Below are positions 21,682 through 29,712 of a stretch of 64,000 nt of DNA, in pieces; the stretch's first letter is position 1; the number at the start of each line of letters is the position of its first letter. The notes below the pieces were generated by a model. It made no database searches and was not told the origin of the DNA. It worked only from the letters and a program-made list of their open reading frames with translations. The DNA is from Evansella cellulosilytica DSM 2522 (GTDB taxonomy: Bacteria > Bacillota > Bacilli > Bacillales > Salisediminibacteriaceae), in NCBI RefSeq assembly GCF_000177235.2, contig NC_014829.1, positions 2,542,001-2,606,000 of the forward strand. The letters run 5' to 3'. Position numbers and translations under genes: made by a program.

Positions 21682-21821
21682 CTATTAATGCAACAAAATA
21701 GCAAGTTTTTCACTTTTTTAGTGGACTCACTAATAATCGGGTAGGTAATTTGTCACGAGGTTTGTTGCCTGAATCTAGACTTAGATTAGAAAATTTATAT
21801 TTTTTCTTTATAAAATAGAGA

Positions 21822-21850
21822 CTCAAAAAATTCATTTTTACCTATTTTAT
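21822..21850. other. possible decayed GACTCAAAA hairpin
   Basis: AAAATAG, GAGACTC and AAAAA are followed by TTTTT and CTATTTT, but the expected GAGTCTC arm is missing. It looks like a GACTCAAAA-family terminator with part of one arm lost. A functional terminator for serA lies close by at 21885. Confidence 0.3.
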
Positions 21851-21884
21851 GCAATTGTGTGTAGACGCCACATTCACTTGAAAA

Positions 21885-21909
21885 AGCCCACTACAATTTG
21901 TAGTGGGCT
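21885..21909 (-). terminator. serA terminator
   Basis: Minus strand: AGCCCACTACAA with TTGTAGTGGGCT (12 bp), followed by TTTTT, 83 bp after the serA stop. Confidence 0.85.
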
Positions 21910-21991
21910 CGCGGCGAGTGTAAACATTGCCAGTACTTTTAGTAGCTTACGGGTCACACTCTTATCATTTTTTAAATTTTATAGCATCTAC

Positions 21992-23191
21992 TTAAATCAC
22001 TCGAACTGTTACAATACCTTCAATCTCACTCAATTTGTCTATTAAGCCTGGAATTGTTTCGCCATTTACTTTGTTGTCTATATCGATCATTGTATAAGCG
22101 TACTCTCCACGACTTCTATTCACCATGTCTGCAATATTTAAACTATAGTCTGATATTGCTGAAGTGATTTGACCAACCATATTAGGTACATTTTGATGGA
22201 AAGCTGCTACACGGCGTTTACCTGTATATGGTAAAGATGCATTTGGGAAATTTACAGAGTTTTTGATATTTCCAGTTTCCAAAAATTCTTTAAGCTGTTT
22301 TGCCGCCATTACTGCGCAATTTTCCTCCGATTCTTGAGTAGACGCCCCTAAATGCGGGATCGGGATTGCATTTTTCATTTTTAACACACGTTCATTCGGG
22401 AAGTCTGTTATATACTTTCCTACTTTCCCATTTTCAAGTGCCACTGCCATATCCGCTTCATTTACGAGTTCTCCACGAGAGAAATTTAATATGTGTACAT
22501 CTGGCTTCATTAGTTTAAATGTTTCTTCATTAAACATCCCTTTAGTATCATTTGTTAATGGTACGTGCACAGAAATGTAATCAGCATAAGCAAATAATTG
22601 TTCAATCGACATCGCTCTATGAACATTTCGGGATAAATTCCAAGCTGTATCAACGGATATGAAAGGATCGAATCCGATAACCTCCATATCTAAATCTAAA
22701 GCATCGTTTGCAACTAGTGCACCGATAGCACCTAAACCGATAACACCTAACGTTTTCCCTTTAATCTCTTTTCCGACAAACTGCTTTTTCCCTGCTTCCA
22801 CAAGCTTAGGAATTTCCTCACCTTTATCTGCTATTGTATTAATCCAAGAGATACCATCGAAAAGGTTACGTGAAGAAGCAATTAAAGAAGTTAATACGAT
22901 TTCTTTTACTGCATTTGCATTAGCTCCAGGTGTATTAAAAACTACTATACCTTTCTCTGTACAATTATCTACCGGAATATTGTTTACACCAGCACCAGCA
23001 CGCGCAATCGCTTTTAAATTACTATCAAAATCAATACTATGCATGTTATAGCTTCGAACTACAATAGCGTCAGGACTGTCGCTCGTGTCATCTATTTTAT
23101 ATTTATCCTTGCTAAATACATCCAATCCTCTTTCCGCTATATTATTTAACGTCTTTATTGTACTTACCTTTTCAACAGCATTTACACTCAT
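21992..23191 (-). CDS. serA: D-3-phosphoglycerate dehydrogenase
   Basis: A 399-aa NAD-dependent enzyme for the first step of serine synthesis. Visible: the NAD-binding LGVIGLGAIGALVANDA (about 150-166), VHVPLTNDTKGMFNEETF, NFSRGELVNE with the substrate Arg, and the catalytic His in PIPHLGASTQESEENC. The last 70 residues form an ACT domain (NMVGQITSAISDYSLNIADM), so serine feedback is likely. It is shorter than the 525-aa SerA of B. subtilis because it lacks the extra intervening domain. GAGGAG precedes the ATG. The 5' leader of about 200 nt holds a ZTP-type riboswitch. Confidence 0.92.
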   Translation of the reverse strand: MSVNAVEKVSTIKTLNNIAERGLDVFSKDKYKIDDTSDSPDAIVVRSYNMHSIDFDSNLKAIARAGAGVNNIPVDNCTEKGIVVFNTPGANANAVKEIVLTSLIASSRNLFDGISWINTIADKGEEIPKLVEAGKKQFVGKEIKGKTLGVIGLGAIGALVANDALDLDMEVIGFDPFISVDTAWNLSRNVHRAMSIEQLFAYADYISVHVPLTNDTKGMFNEETFKLMKPDVHILNFSRGELVNEADMAVALENGKVGKYITDFPNERVLKMKNAIPIPHLGASTQESEENCAVMAAKQLKEFLETGNIKNSVNFPNASLPYTGKRRVAAFHQNVPNMVGQITSAISDYSLNIADMVNRSRGEYAYTMIDIDNKVNGETIPGLIDKLSEIEGIVTVRVI

Positions 23192-23390
23192 CTTAATATC
23201 TCCTCTTTCACTTTATTTTTATGCCCTCTACGGGATTTCGTTCAGATTCCCAATTAAGTATGCTCAGTAATTAACAAAGTCAAAAACATTGATTTACGAT
23301 GTAACAGTAAGATTATGAAATATATGAATGCTCAATTTACTATGTTACCTCACGCCTTGATGTATTAATCCCCCCTCAAAATATACATAA

Positions 23391-23419
23391 AGAGGTAAGG
23401 GGGGAATTCCCTTACCTCT
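23391..23419 (-). terminator. ZTP-riboswitch terminator
   Basis: Minus strand: AGAGGTAAGGG with CCCTTACCTCT, then TTTATGTATATTTT. The 5' arm directly follows the conserved CCTGGGCA of the aptamer, so aptamer folding and terminator folding should compete. Confidence 0.85.
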
Positions 23420-23488
23420 GCCCAGGCGAACGGCTTTTCGATACTATGTGCTCCCCTACGGTTATCCGCTTTCGCCAGTTACACATAG
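23419..23488 (-). promoter_or_regulatory. ZTP (pfl-motif) riboswitch aptamer in serA leader
   Basis: Read on the minus strand: CTATGTG, AACTGGCGAA, CCGTAGGGGAGCACATAG, then CCGTTCGCCTGGGCA. CTGGCGA, GGGGAGC and CGCCTGGGCA are the hallmark blocks of the pfl/ZTP motif. P1 is CTATGTG with CACATAG. ZTP signals folate or one-carbon shortage, and serine feeds the folate C1 pool, so control of serA makes metabolic sense. Confidence 0.85.
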
Positions 23489-23630
23489 CCTTTTGATTTC
23501 TTTCATAGTATCAAAATGTTCAGTAAACTTCAATAAAAATTTTTAATTATTTATTCGCTTTTTTAAAAGTTCTGTAACATCAAGATTATATACTTTTAAA
23601 AAGGGAATAGTTACTACAAGGAGGGAGAGT

Positions 23631-24581
23631 ATGAGCAAAGACATGATTTACGGAAATACACCTTGTTTTTTAGGGAGTGAAAATTTAGTTAACTCACCTA
23701 ACAAAGAGGTAGACGTTGTTTTTTATGGTGTTCCTTGGGAAGGCGCTGTTACTTGGGGTGATTATACTGGATGTGAACTTGGTCCGAAGGTGATGCGTCT
23801 ATGTTCAGCAAGATACAGCGGTTATTTACCTGAACTTGATCATATTAATATAACTGATCATCTTACACTTGGTGATTTAGGAGATGTTTCTGTAGTACCT
23901 GCAGAACCAGAAAAAACGAAAGACGAAATTAAAAATTTCGCTAAAAATGTATGGAAAACGAATACATTTCCAATTGCGCTTGGTGGAGACCATGGAATTA
24001 CATACCCTATTATAGAAGGTCTAATTGAAGCAAAAAACAAAAGGGTAGGTATTATTCATTTGGATGCCCACTATGACAACAATAAAAGTTCTGAAGGTGA
24101 CCCTTATGGGCGTGGTGCTCCATTCGCCCGTCTATATGAAACAGAAGGTGTTCGAAATGAAAGTATCGTACATTTTGGAATTCACGGTCCACGAAATAAA
24201 CCCGAAAATGGGAAACTGGCAAAAGAGGTAGGCGCAACAACATTTACGATAAATGATGTTCGCTATTCTTCAGACTTACGCGAATTGACTAAGAAAGCTT
24301 ATAACATTGCTGCCACTAATACTGATATTGTGTATTTAAGTATTTGTAGTGATGTACTTGATCATGCTTTTAACCCTGGTGGACCTGTCGATGGGAATGG
24401 CTTAACCGCACATGAATTACTTACGATCATTTATGAAATCTGTAAGCAAGGAATTGGTGGAATGGATTTTGTAGAAGTCTACCCTCATCAAGACAACAAT
24501 GATTTTAGCTCACATTTCGCGTCTACTATTGTACTCTATGCTTTAGCTGGTGAAATACGTCATCAGGAGCAGATGAACTAA
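23631..24581 (+). CDS. ureohydrolase (arginase/agmatinase/formimidoylglutamase family) with altered metal motif
   Basis: A 316-aa member of the binuclear-metal ureohydrolase family, which hydrolyses guanidino or formimino groups. GGDHGITYP and HLDAHYDNN carry the expected His/Asp ligands. The third motif reads SICSDVLDHAFNPGGP where family members normally have S-I-D-I-D-V-L-D-P, so the first Asp ligand is Cys. The substrate cannot be assigned: agmatine, arginine, guanidinobutyrate, guanidine or formiminoglutamate are all possible. AGGAGGGAG precedes the ATG. Divergent from serA and without neighbours of a clear pathway. Confidence 0.8.
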   Translation: MSKDMIYGNTPCFLGSENLVNSPNKEVDVVFYGVPWEGAVTWGDYTGCELGPKVMRLCSARYSGYLPELDHINITDHLTLGDLGDVSVVPAEPEKTKDEIKNFAKNVWKTNTFPIALGGDHGITYPIIEGLIEAKNKRVGIIHLDAHYDNNKSSEGDPYGRGAPFARLYETEGVRNESIVHFGIHGPRNKPENGKLAKEVGATTFTINDVRYSSDLRELTKKAYNIAATNTDIVYLSICSDVLDHAFNPGGPVDGNGLTAHELLTIIYEICKQGIGGMDFVEVYPHQDNNDFSSHFASTIVLYALAGEIRHQEQMN

Positions 24582-24668
24582 AAGAAAGCCTGTTAAAATT
24601 AGGCTAAGTTAAACTTTGTTGTTGACTTCCTCTTCAGGACGCTTTTTTGCATCTATTATAGACGAGAT

Positions 24669-24827
24669 ATGTTATCGATTTTGAGAAAGGAGCCCCTTAG
24701 GTCAGGCTACTTGCGGCAAACTTACACGGAGGGTTTGCAGTCTCAGCATGGACCTATATTTTCGGGGGATGTTTCTGTTGAGGTTAATAAATTATGTAGA
24801 GTCGCAAAGGAAACATTCAAGGAATAA
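24669..24827 (+). CDS. possible 52-aa ORF, doubtful
   Basis: An open frame from ATG to TAA (MLSILRKEPLRSGYLRQTYT, then EGLQSQHGPIFSGDVSVEVN and KLCRVAKETFKE). Base composition here is more GC-rich than the flanks. There is no clear ribosome binding site. The same DNA has paired segments (GCAAAC with GTTTGC; AGGTC with GGACCT), so it may instead be an RNA structure or the remnant of a repeat. Confidence 0.22.
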   Translation: MLSILRKEPLRSGYLRQTYTEGLQSQHGPIFSGDVSVEVNKLCRVAKETFKE

Positions 24828-24892
24828 AGAAAGGTTTCAAACATAAACAAGATTAATTTATGATCATAGGTTAAAGTTTCCCGAACAAAAAT

Positions 24893-24922
24893 TTGCTATC
24901 CCTTCATTCATTCTAGTATAAT
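24893..24922 (+). promoter_or_regulatory. predicted promoter of antitoxin RNA
   Basis: TTGCTA (24893-24898), 18-nt spacer, TATAAT (24917-24922). A transcript from about 24929 would run into the plus-strand terminator at 25022-25071 and be antisense to the 3' end of the toxin mRNA. Confidence 0.5.
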
Positions 24923-24948
24923 AAAAATAAAGATACAAAATATAAAAA

Positions 24949-24972
24949 GACTGAACGCAGCTACGCTCAGTC
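24949..24972 (-). terminator. terminator of toxin mRNA
   Basis: Minus strand: GACTGAGCG with CGTTCAGTC, followed by TTTTTATATTTT. It lies 82 bp past the toxin stop codon. Confidence 0.7.
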
Positions 24973-25021
24973 AATGTAACTAAAATTTGCAATAGAAGCG
25001 GTGTCAAACCTTTCTTAATAT

Positions 25022-25071
25022 AGAAATAGCCACCTTACTTGCCGGCAGGGTGGCTATTTCTTTTTATTTAT
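25022..25071 (+). terminator. terminator of candidate antitoxin RNA
   Basis: The stem GAAATAGCCACC with GGTGGCTATTTC is followed on the plus strand by TTTTTATTTAT. It overlaps the last codon of the minus-strand toxin gene. Confidence 0.75.
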
Positions 25072-25161
25072 AAAGACGACAATTGATACAATTAACACTA
25101 GTAGCGCAATGAGAACTTGTCCAAATAATGCCACTAAGCTTAATGATTCATATATCGTCAA
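25054..25161 (-). CDS. 35-aa holin-like type I toxin (TxpA/BsrG/YonT class)
   Basis: A single-helix hydrophobic peptide opening MTIYESLSLVALFGQ and ending in INKKK after about 20 membrane residues. This is the (M)TxYESL...helix...KKK pattern of the Hol_Tox family of membrane-depolarising type I toxins. It starts at TTG after a strong AAGGGGGTG. The leader AATAAGCAAGGTGGCGGCG is of the kind seen before such toxins. Upstream lie an extended -10 promoter and a LexA box. A convergent antisense RNA is predicted. Too short for ordinary gene callers. Confidence 0.75.
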   Translation of the reverse strand: MTIYESLSLVALFGQVLIALLVLIVSIVVFINKKK

Positions 25162-25227
25162 AGCATCACCCCCTTCCGTAAGGGAGTTTCGCCGCCACCT
25201 TGCTTATTAGGTTTTAGTTACACTTCT

Positions 25228-25247
25228 ATTATAACAAACATACGTTC
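25228..25247 (-). promoter_or_regulatory. toxin promoter with LexA (SOS) box
   Basis: Minus strand: GAACGTATGTTT (25236-25247) fits the Bacillus LexA consensus GAACN4GTTY and immediately precedes the extended -10 element TGTTATAAT (TATAAT at 25228-25233). LexA bound there would block RNA polymerase. Confidence 0.6.
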
Positions 25248-25302
25248 CCGTTTCTAGTAGCATACGCTATAAACAAACTTGATACAGCACTCTTCTATTT
25301 GC

Positions 25303-25476
25303 TCATTCGTACACATCATCTGCATTCTCATACCTTACTCTTTCCGATAAGAAGTGATCTTTCTTTTCTTGTTCTTCGTGTAATTTTTCCTGCTCTTGAG
25401 CAACCTCACCTAAACCAAACTTTTTATTATTGTTAAGTTGCTTATGTACATTTCCGTCTCGGTTAACTTCTGACAT
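25303..25476 (-). CDS. 57-aa hydrophilic protein, unknown
   Basis: MSEVNRDGNVHKQLNNNKKF, then a Gln/Glu/Lys-rich middle and an end reading RVRYENADDVYE. GGAGG lies 11 nt before the ATG. No membrane segment. Composition and size resemble small sporulation or general-stress proteins, but I do not recognise it. Below the length cut-off of routine gene calling. Confidence 0.65.
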   Translation of the reverse strand: MSEVNRDGNVHKQLNNNKKFGLGEVAQEQEKLHEEQEKKDHFLSERVRYENADDVYE

Positions 25477-25678
25477 TTTCACTTTACCTCCTTATGAAAA
25501 AATACAGTTTTACTTAAACTAGAATTTGTAGATAATCACTATCTTATTCCAGAGAATAACTAAACGAAAATAAAAGCGATGAAATTTTTCTCAACCTCCT
25601 ATTAAAGTTCTAGTGTGGTTCACCTATTTACTATATGTAGAGAAATTTTCACATTATAAATTTTACATCTTAAAAAAA

Positions 25679-25698
25679 AAGGAGCCCATAAGCTCCTC
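25679..25698 (-). terminator. terminator of sigma/anti-sigma operon
   Basis: Minus strand: AGGAGC, TTATG, GCTCCT then nine T, 17 bp after the stop at 25715. Confidence 0.85.
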
Positions 25699-25714
25699 TT
25701 AATAAATTGTATAG

Positions 25715-27073
25715 TTATCTGTTAGAGTATTGCTCTACTATTTCTCCATTCTTAGAAATTCCATAAATCGTTACTTCATCTAAATTGTCATCCTCTGAAA
25801 TATAGTACCAAAACCTTTCACCATCACCATAATCAATGATATTTCCTGAAACTTCCTTATCAATGTTATGAATCGTAATGACAATTTCATCTATCTCTTC
25901 ATTTAAAAGTTTACCATTCAATAAACTTTGATAGCTTGTGTTCGCATAGTCATAGTTAGAATAGTTCCAGCCCATAGGATGTCTTGCTGAAATATGTGAC
26001 GAAGAACCACCACGTACATTTTTCCAACCAAAAAAAGTTTCCTTTACAAGAACGCTTCCAAAGCTAGTGAGTGTTCCACCACCATGTTCGTAAAAAGCAA
26101 GTGCCTCACCATGATCTAACATTTCTATATGAACGACTTCCATCATTGGCCACGATATTTCATTTACTACGTTTTCTATTTCCGTAATATCATCCTTTAT
26201 GATATTCATTCCTATATACATTAGCGCAACAATAACAATGGTAGCTATAAGTAAAACCATCCTTTTTGTCTTATGGCGCCATATAATATATAAAGAGACA
26301 ATGAAGAATAACACCACTAAAACATACTTAAGTGAAACTGGTGTATGCTGACTTTCATCATACATCCCAACTTTTTCGTTATTAACATCAATAACGTGAA
26401 AGGTATGCTGAAATCCATCACTAGTCCGCGCGTTAACTGGAGGTATTTTGACGCTTTGGTACACTATTTCAACATGAGGGTCTTCTATTATCTTAGATGG
26501 TACAAAAAAATCTATAATTACACTACTTCCTGCATCAATTTCAGCAAAAGAACCTCTTACTTCCTCTACTTCAATAAGTATCGATTGACGATCGACATAA
26601 AGCTCTTCGGGGTTAGGAGAAAATACCCAATCTTCCCCAACGCTATCAATCTCTAATTCACCCGCAAAATGTTTAATGAACATTTCATTTTCTTCAAATG
26701 TATGAATCGATTCGTTTTCTATTTGTAGAAATACACGGTAGCCGTCTCTCTCCTCTATCTTTCTTTGTATCTCAATATTATAGCCTTCTTCCGTTACATT
26801 TTTCATACGACTTGCCGAAGATGGGAATCGGTCAATGTCGCTATCAAAAAGTGAAAGTAGATTTGGGAATAATAAGATGAACAATAACAAACTAACAGAC
26901 ACGACAGCAATATAGTATTTTAAGGAATGGGTTTGTTTACGGATGACATTGCCATTCATTTTTTCAATATCTTGAAAAATCCTTTCTTTTAAGCGGTGTT
27001 TATCCTGTCTGTGCCAATCACTTTCATCATCAACTGACATTAAAGTTCTATCTAAATCATCTCGTTTCTTCAT
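25715..27073 (-). CDS. membrane anti-sigma factor-like protein
   Basis: A 452-aa protein encoded directly after an ECF sigma factor and overlapping it by 17 bp. A charged cytosolic N-terminus (SDWHRQDKHRLKERIFQDIE) is followed by a membrane helix (about 56-76), a long extracytoplasmic region, two more helices (about 250-300) and a second outside domain. The layout suits an anti-sigma factor that holds its sigma at the membrane. There is no clear ZAS or RsiW motif, so the class is not assigned. I used ATG 27073; a longer reading would overlap the sigma gene by 44 bp. Confidence 0.7.
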   Translation of the reverse strand: MKKRDDLDRTLMSVDDESDWHRQDKHRLKERIFQDIEKMNGNVIRKQTHSLKYYIAVVSVSLLLFILLFPNLLSLFDSDIDRFPSSASRMKNVTEEGYNIEIQRKIEERDGYRVFLQIENESIHTFEENEMFIKHFAGELEIDSVGEDWVFSPNPEELYVDRQSILIEVEEVRGSFAEIDAGSSVIIDFFVPSKIIEDPHVEIVYQSVKIPPVNARTSDGFQHTFHVIDVNNEKVGMYDESQHTPVSLKYVLVVLFFIVSLYIIWRHKTKRMVLLIATIVIVALMYIGMNIIKDDITEIENVVNEISWPMMEVVHIEMLDHGEALAFYEHGGGTLTSFGSVLVKETFFGWKNVRGGSSSHISARHPMGWNYSNYDYANTSYQSLLNGKLLNEEIDEIVITIHNIDKEVSGNIIDYGDGERFWYYISEDDNLDEVTIYGISKNGEIVEQYSNR

Positions 27074-27584
27074 AGCATAGTTCCCCCTTCCCCAGCTCAT
27101 GTTGGAGTAATGGCATCGCCCTGTGTAGAGTAACCTTTACTTTATTTTCAGACCACCTTAAAACTTCACTCGCTTCTTTTACAGAAAATCCTTTTATTTT
27201 TCTAAGAATAATTACTTCTCGATACGGTGCCTTTAACTTTCCCAATGCTCGATATATTTCTCGAACGCTTTCTTTCATATTAATTACCTCTTCAGGAAGT
27301 GGAGAGGTATCTTTTTTATTCAGTAGTACGCTTTCTATTATTCTCAAGGGCTTACTTTTGCGTAAATAATCGATTGTAACATTATGTGCAATTCGAAATA
27401 AGTAAGTCCTCACTTTAGATCTTCCTTCAAATGTGTCGATACTTTTAAAGGCCTTTATAAAGGTTTCATGCATTAAATCCTCTGCCTGCTCATAATCTCT
27501 AGTCATCATGCAAATATATTTAAAAACAGAGTCACTATATTGTTCATACCATCGCTCTAATTCTATTTTTTTATCAAAAGACAA
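27057..27584 (-). CDS. ECF-type RNA polymerase sigma factor
   Basis: Region 2 (YEQYSDSVFKYICMMTRDYE, AEDLMHETFIKAFKSID, RTYLFRIAHNVTIDYLRK) and region 4 (LGKLKAPYREVIILRKIKGF, SVKEASEVLRWSENKVKVT) of the extracytoplasmic-function family are complete. I prefer the TTG start at 27584, which has GGGGGTG upstream; an ATG at 27632 lacks a ribosome binding site. Its regulator follows in the same operon. The stimulus is unknown. Confidence 0.88.
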   Translation of the reverse strand: MSFDKKIELERWYEQYSDSVFKYICMMTRDYEQAEDLMHETFIKAFKSIDTFEGRSKVRTYLFRIAHNVTIDYLRKSKPLRIIESVLLNKKDTSPLPEEVINMKESVREIYRALGKLKAPYREVIILRKIKGFSVKEASEVLRWSENKVKVTLHRAMPLLQHELGKGELCYEETR

Positions 27585-27722
27585 ACGAACACCCCCACTC
27601 AACAAGATTCTATATTCAGACGAATAGCTCATAAAAAAGGTTACATGATTATAAGATTTATATAAAAAGAGTTCTATGTTACAATTGTATCAACAAACAA
27701 ATCATGAGTCTGCAACTGCAGC

Positions 27723-27758
27723 AGAGGTTCTAGCTACACCCTCTATAAAAAACTAAGG
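27723..27758 (+). promoter_or_regulatory. preQ1-I riboswitch aptamer
   Basis: AGAGGTTCTAGCTACACCCT, then CTATAAAAAACTAAGG, is essentially the B. subtilis queC preQ1 aptamer: a 5-bp stem, C-rich loop and A-rich tail that form an H-type pseudoknot. It lies about 90 bp upstream of queC. Confidence 0.96.
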
Positions 27759-27799
27759 AGACGATACCTACCTTAAGCATCGTCTATTTTTTATTTTTT
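27759..27799 (+). terminator. preQ1-riboswitch terminator
   Basis: AGACGAT with ATCGTCT followed by ATTTTTTATTTTTTT, directly after the aptamer; high preQ1 should stop transcription of queCDE. Confidence 0.93.
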
Positions 27800-27845
27800 T
27801 GGGTGAGTAGAATTCTCTTTTTCATATTGAAAGGGGGATTTTTTT

Positions 27846-28502
27846 ATGAATAAAAATAAAGTCATTGTTGTCTTTAGTGGTGGACAAGATAGTACAACTT
27901 GTTTATTTTGGGCACTAAAAAAATATGATGAGGTAGAAGCGGTAACATTTGACTATCACCAGCGTCATAGTGAAGAGATACAAGTAGCTAAAGAAATCAC
28001 TTCTGAACTAAAAGTAAAACACCACATTTTGGATATGTCGTTATTAAACCAGCTTGCACCTAGTGCATTGACAAGAGAAGAAATTGTGGTCAAGGATGGA
28101 GAAGCTGGCGGATTACCATCTACATTTGTACCTGGAAGAAATTTAATATTTTTATCGTTTGCCACTATTTTAGCGAGGCAAATAGGTGCCAAACATATTG
28201 TCACTGGTGTTTGTGAAACAGACTTTAGTGGTTATCCTGATTGTCGTGATGTATTTATAAAGTCACTAAACGTCTCACTAAATTTATCTATGGACGATCA
28301 ATTTGTCATTCATACCCCTCTCATGTGGCTTGATAAATCTGAAACGTGGAAACTCGCTGATGATCTTCACGCGCTACAATATGTTCGTGATAAAACGTTA
28401 ACTTGCTACAACGGTATCCGTGGCGATGGCTGTGGCGACTGCCCTGCCTGTAAACTTAGAAAAAAAGGCTTAGAGAAGTACTTAATTGAAAAGGAGAATT
28501 GA
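27846..28502 (+). CDS. queC: 7-cyano-7-deazaguanine synthase
   Basis: A 218-aa enzyme converting 7-carboxy-7-deazaguanine to preQ0 with ATP and ammonia in queuosine synthesis. The PP-loop motif [13 protein letters not shown] is at the N-terminus. Four Cys for Zn are in the CGDCPACKL region plus the preceding TCYNG. AAAGGGGG precedes the ATG. First gene of queCDE; queF is not adjacent in this window. Confidence 0.96.
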   Translation: MNKNKVIVVFSGGQDSTTCLFWALKKYDEVEAVTFDYHQRHSEEIQVAKEITSELKVKHHILDMSLLNQLAPSALTREEIVVKDGEAGGLPSTFVPGRNLIFLSFATILARQIGAKHIVTGVCETDFSGYPDCRDVFIKSLNVSLNLSMDDQFVIHTPLMWLDKSETWKLADDLHALQYVRDKTLTCYNGIRGDGCGDCPACKLRKKGLEKYLIEKEN

Positions 28503-28504
28503 TC

Positions 28505-28972
28505 ATGTTTGGTTTTAAAATAGTTGAAAATCTACAAAAAATGGATAAGGATATAGTAAGAAAAGACTTAAAGTATCATAATAAACGAGTGTTAGTAAGT
28601 AAAGAGTTTACTTTTGATGCAGCTCATCACCTTCATAGTTATGAGGGGAAGTGTAAAAATTTACATGGCCATACTTACAAGGTAATTTTTGGCATCAGTG
28701 GTCATGTTGATGAAATAGGACTTGTGATTGACTTTAGTGACATAAAACAAATATGGAAAGAGCAAATTGAGATTTATCTTGATCATCGTTATTTAAATGA
28801 AACACTTCCAAAAATGAACACAACTGCAGAGAATATGGTTGTTTGGATCTTTGAGAGAATGGAACATGCACTACAAGCATTTCCAAATAAATGCAGAGTA
28901 GAATTTGTTAAACTTTTTGAAACGCCTACTAGTTATGCAGAAGTGAAGCGAGAGTGGATGATCGATGTATAA
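28505..28972 (+). CDS. queD: 6-carboxy-5,6,7,8-tetrahydropterin synthase
   Basis: A 155-aa T-fold enzyme turning dihydroneopterin triphosphate into carboxytetrahydropterin. Zn ligands are in DAAHHLH and CKNLHGHTYK; the catalytic Cys precedes the second His motif. DHRYLNE and ETPTSYAEV are also conserved. The N-terminal 32 residues before VSKEFTFDAAHH are longer than in many QueD. I chose ATG 28505 (AAGGAG 8 nt upstream) rather than TTG 28499, which overlaps the queC stop. Confidence 0.93.
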   Translation: MFGFKIVENLQKMDKDIVRKDLKYHNKRVLVSKEFTFDAAHHLHSYEGKCKNLHGHTYKVIFGISGHVDEIGLVIDFSDIKQIWKEQIEIYLDHRYLNETLPKMNTTAENMVVWIFERMEHALQAFPNKCRVEFVKLFETPTSYAEVKREWMIDV

Positions 28973-29693
28973 ATTTCCTGTACTTGAGATTTTTGGTCCA
29001 ACTATCCAAGGCGAAGGCATGGTTGTAGGAAGAAAAACGATGTTTGTGCGTACAGCAGGTTGCGACTATAGCTGCAGTTGGTGTGACTCCGCATTTACTT
29101 GGGATGGTAGTAGTAAAGAAGATATTAAACAATTAACAGCCGATGAGATTCTATGTCGCCTCAAAAAGGATGGGGGGAAATCCTTTGATTATGTTACAAT
29201 TTCTGGTGGAAATCCCGCTCTGTTCTCCCACTTAGATGAACTCATAAATTTATTACACAGCGAAAACGTAAAGGTTGCACTTGAAACACAAGGTAGCCGT
29301 TGGCAAGAGTGGTTTCTTAAGATAGATGATTTAACACTCTCCCCAAAACCACCTAGTTCTCAAATGATTACGAATTGGAAAATTCTTGACGAAATCATCG
29401 GTCATTTATCATCCAACAATCGTCTGCAATATACTAGTTTAAAAATAGTTATTTTCACAAATGAAGATTTGACCTATGCAAAAAAGATACATGAACGTTT
29501 CCCTCACATCCCCTTATATTTACAAGTTGGAAATGAGGATCTAGACGAGGATAATGAAGAAAGGCTTATGAAAAAGCTACTTGAAAAATATAAATGGCTA
29601 GTTAACGAGGTAATGGTATCCTCAACACTCAATAGCGTGCACGTTCTTCCACAGCTTCACACTTTGTTATGGGGGAATAGACGTGGTGTTTAA
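28965..29693 (+). CDS. queE: 7-carboxy-7-deazaguanine synthase (radical SAM)
   Basis: A 242-aa radical SAM enzyme that contracts the pterin ring. The cluster motif is CDYSCSWCDS (CX3CX2C), preceded by GPTIQGEGMVVGRKTMFVR, with VTISGGNPAL for SAM binding. It overlaps queD by 8 bp, which indicates coupled translation. Confidence 0.95.
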   Translation: MYKFPVLEIFGPTIQGEGMVVGRKTMFVRTAGCDYSCSWCDSAFTWDGSSKEDIKQLTADEILCRLKKDGGKSFDYVTISGGNPALFSHLDELINLLHSENVKVALETQGSRWQEWFLKIDDLTLSPKPPSSQMITNWKILDEIIGHLSSNNRLQYTSLKIVIFTNEDLTYAKKIHERFPHIPLYLQVGNEDLDEDNEERLMKKLLEKYKWLVNEVMVSSTLNSVHVLPQLHTLLWGNRRGV

Positions 29694-29712
29694 TATAAAA
29701 TAACGATTCAAT

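Larger units (their letters stand above)
24929..25071 (+). ncRNA. candidate RNA antitoxin, convergent with holin-like toxin
   Basis: A predicted transcript of about 140 nt between the promoter at 24893-24922 and the terminator at 25022-25071. It would overlap the 3' part of the toxin mRNA (which should end at 24949) by about 120 nt. This is the arrangement of TxpA/RatA and the Bsr toxins. Prediction from promoter and terminator only. Confidence 0.45.
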
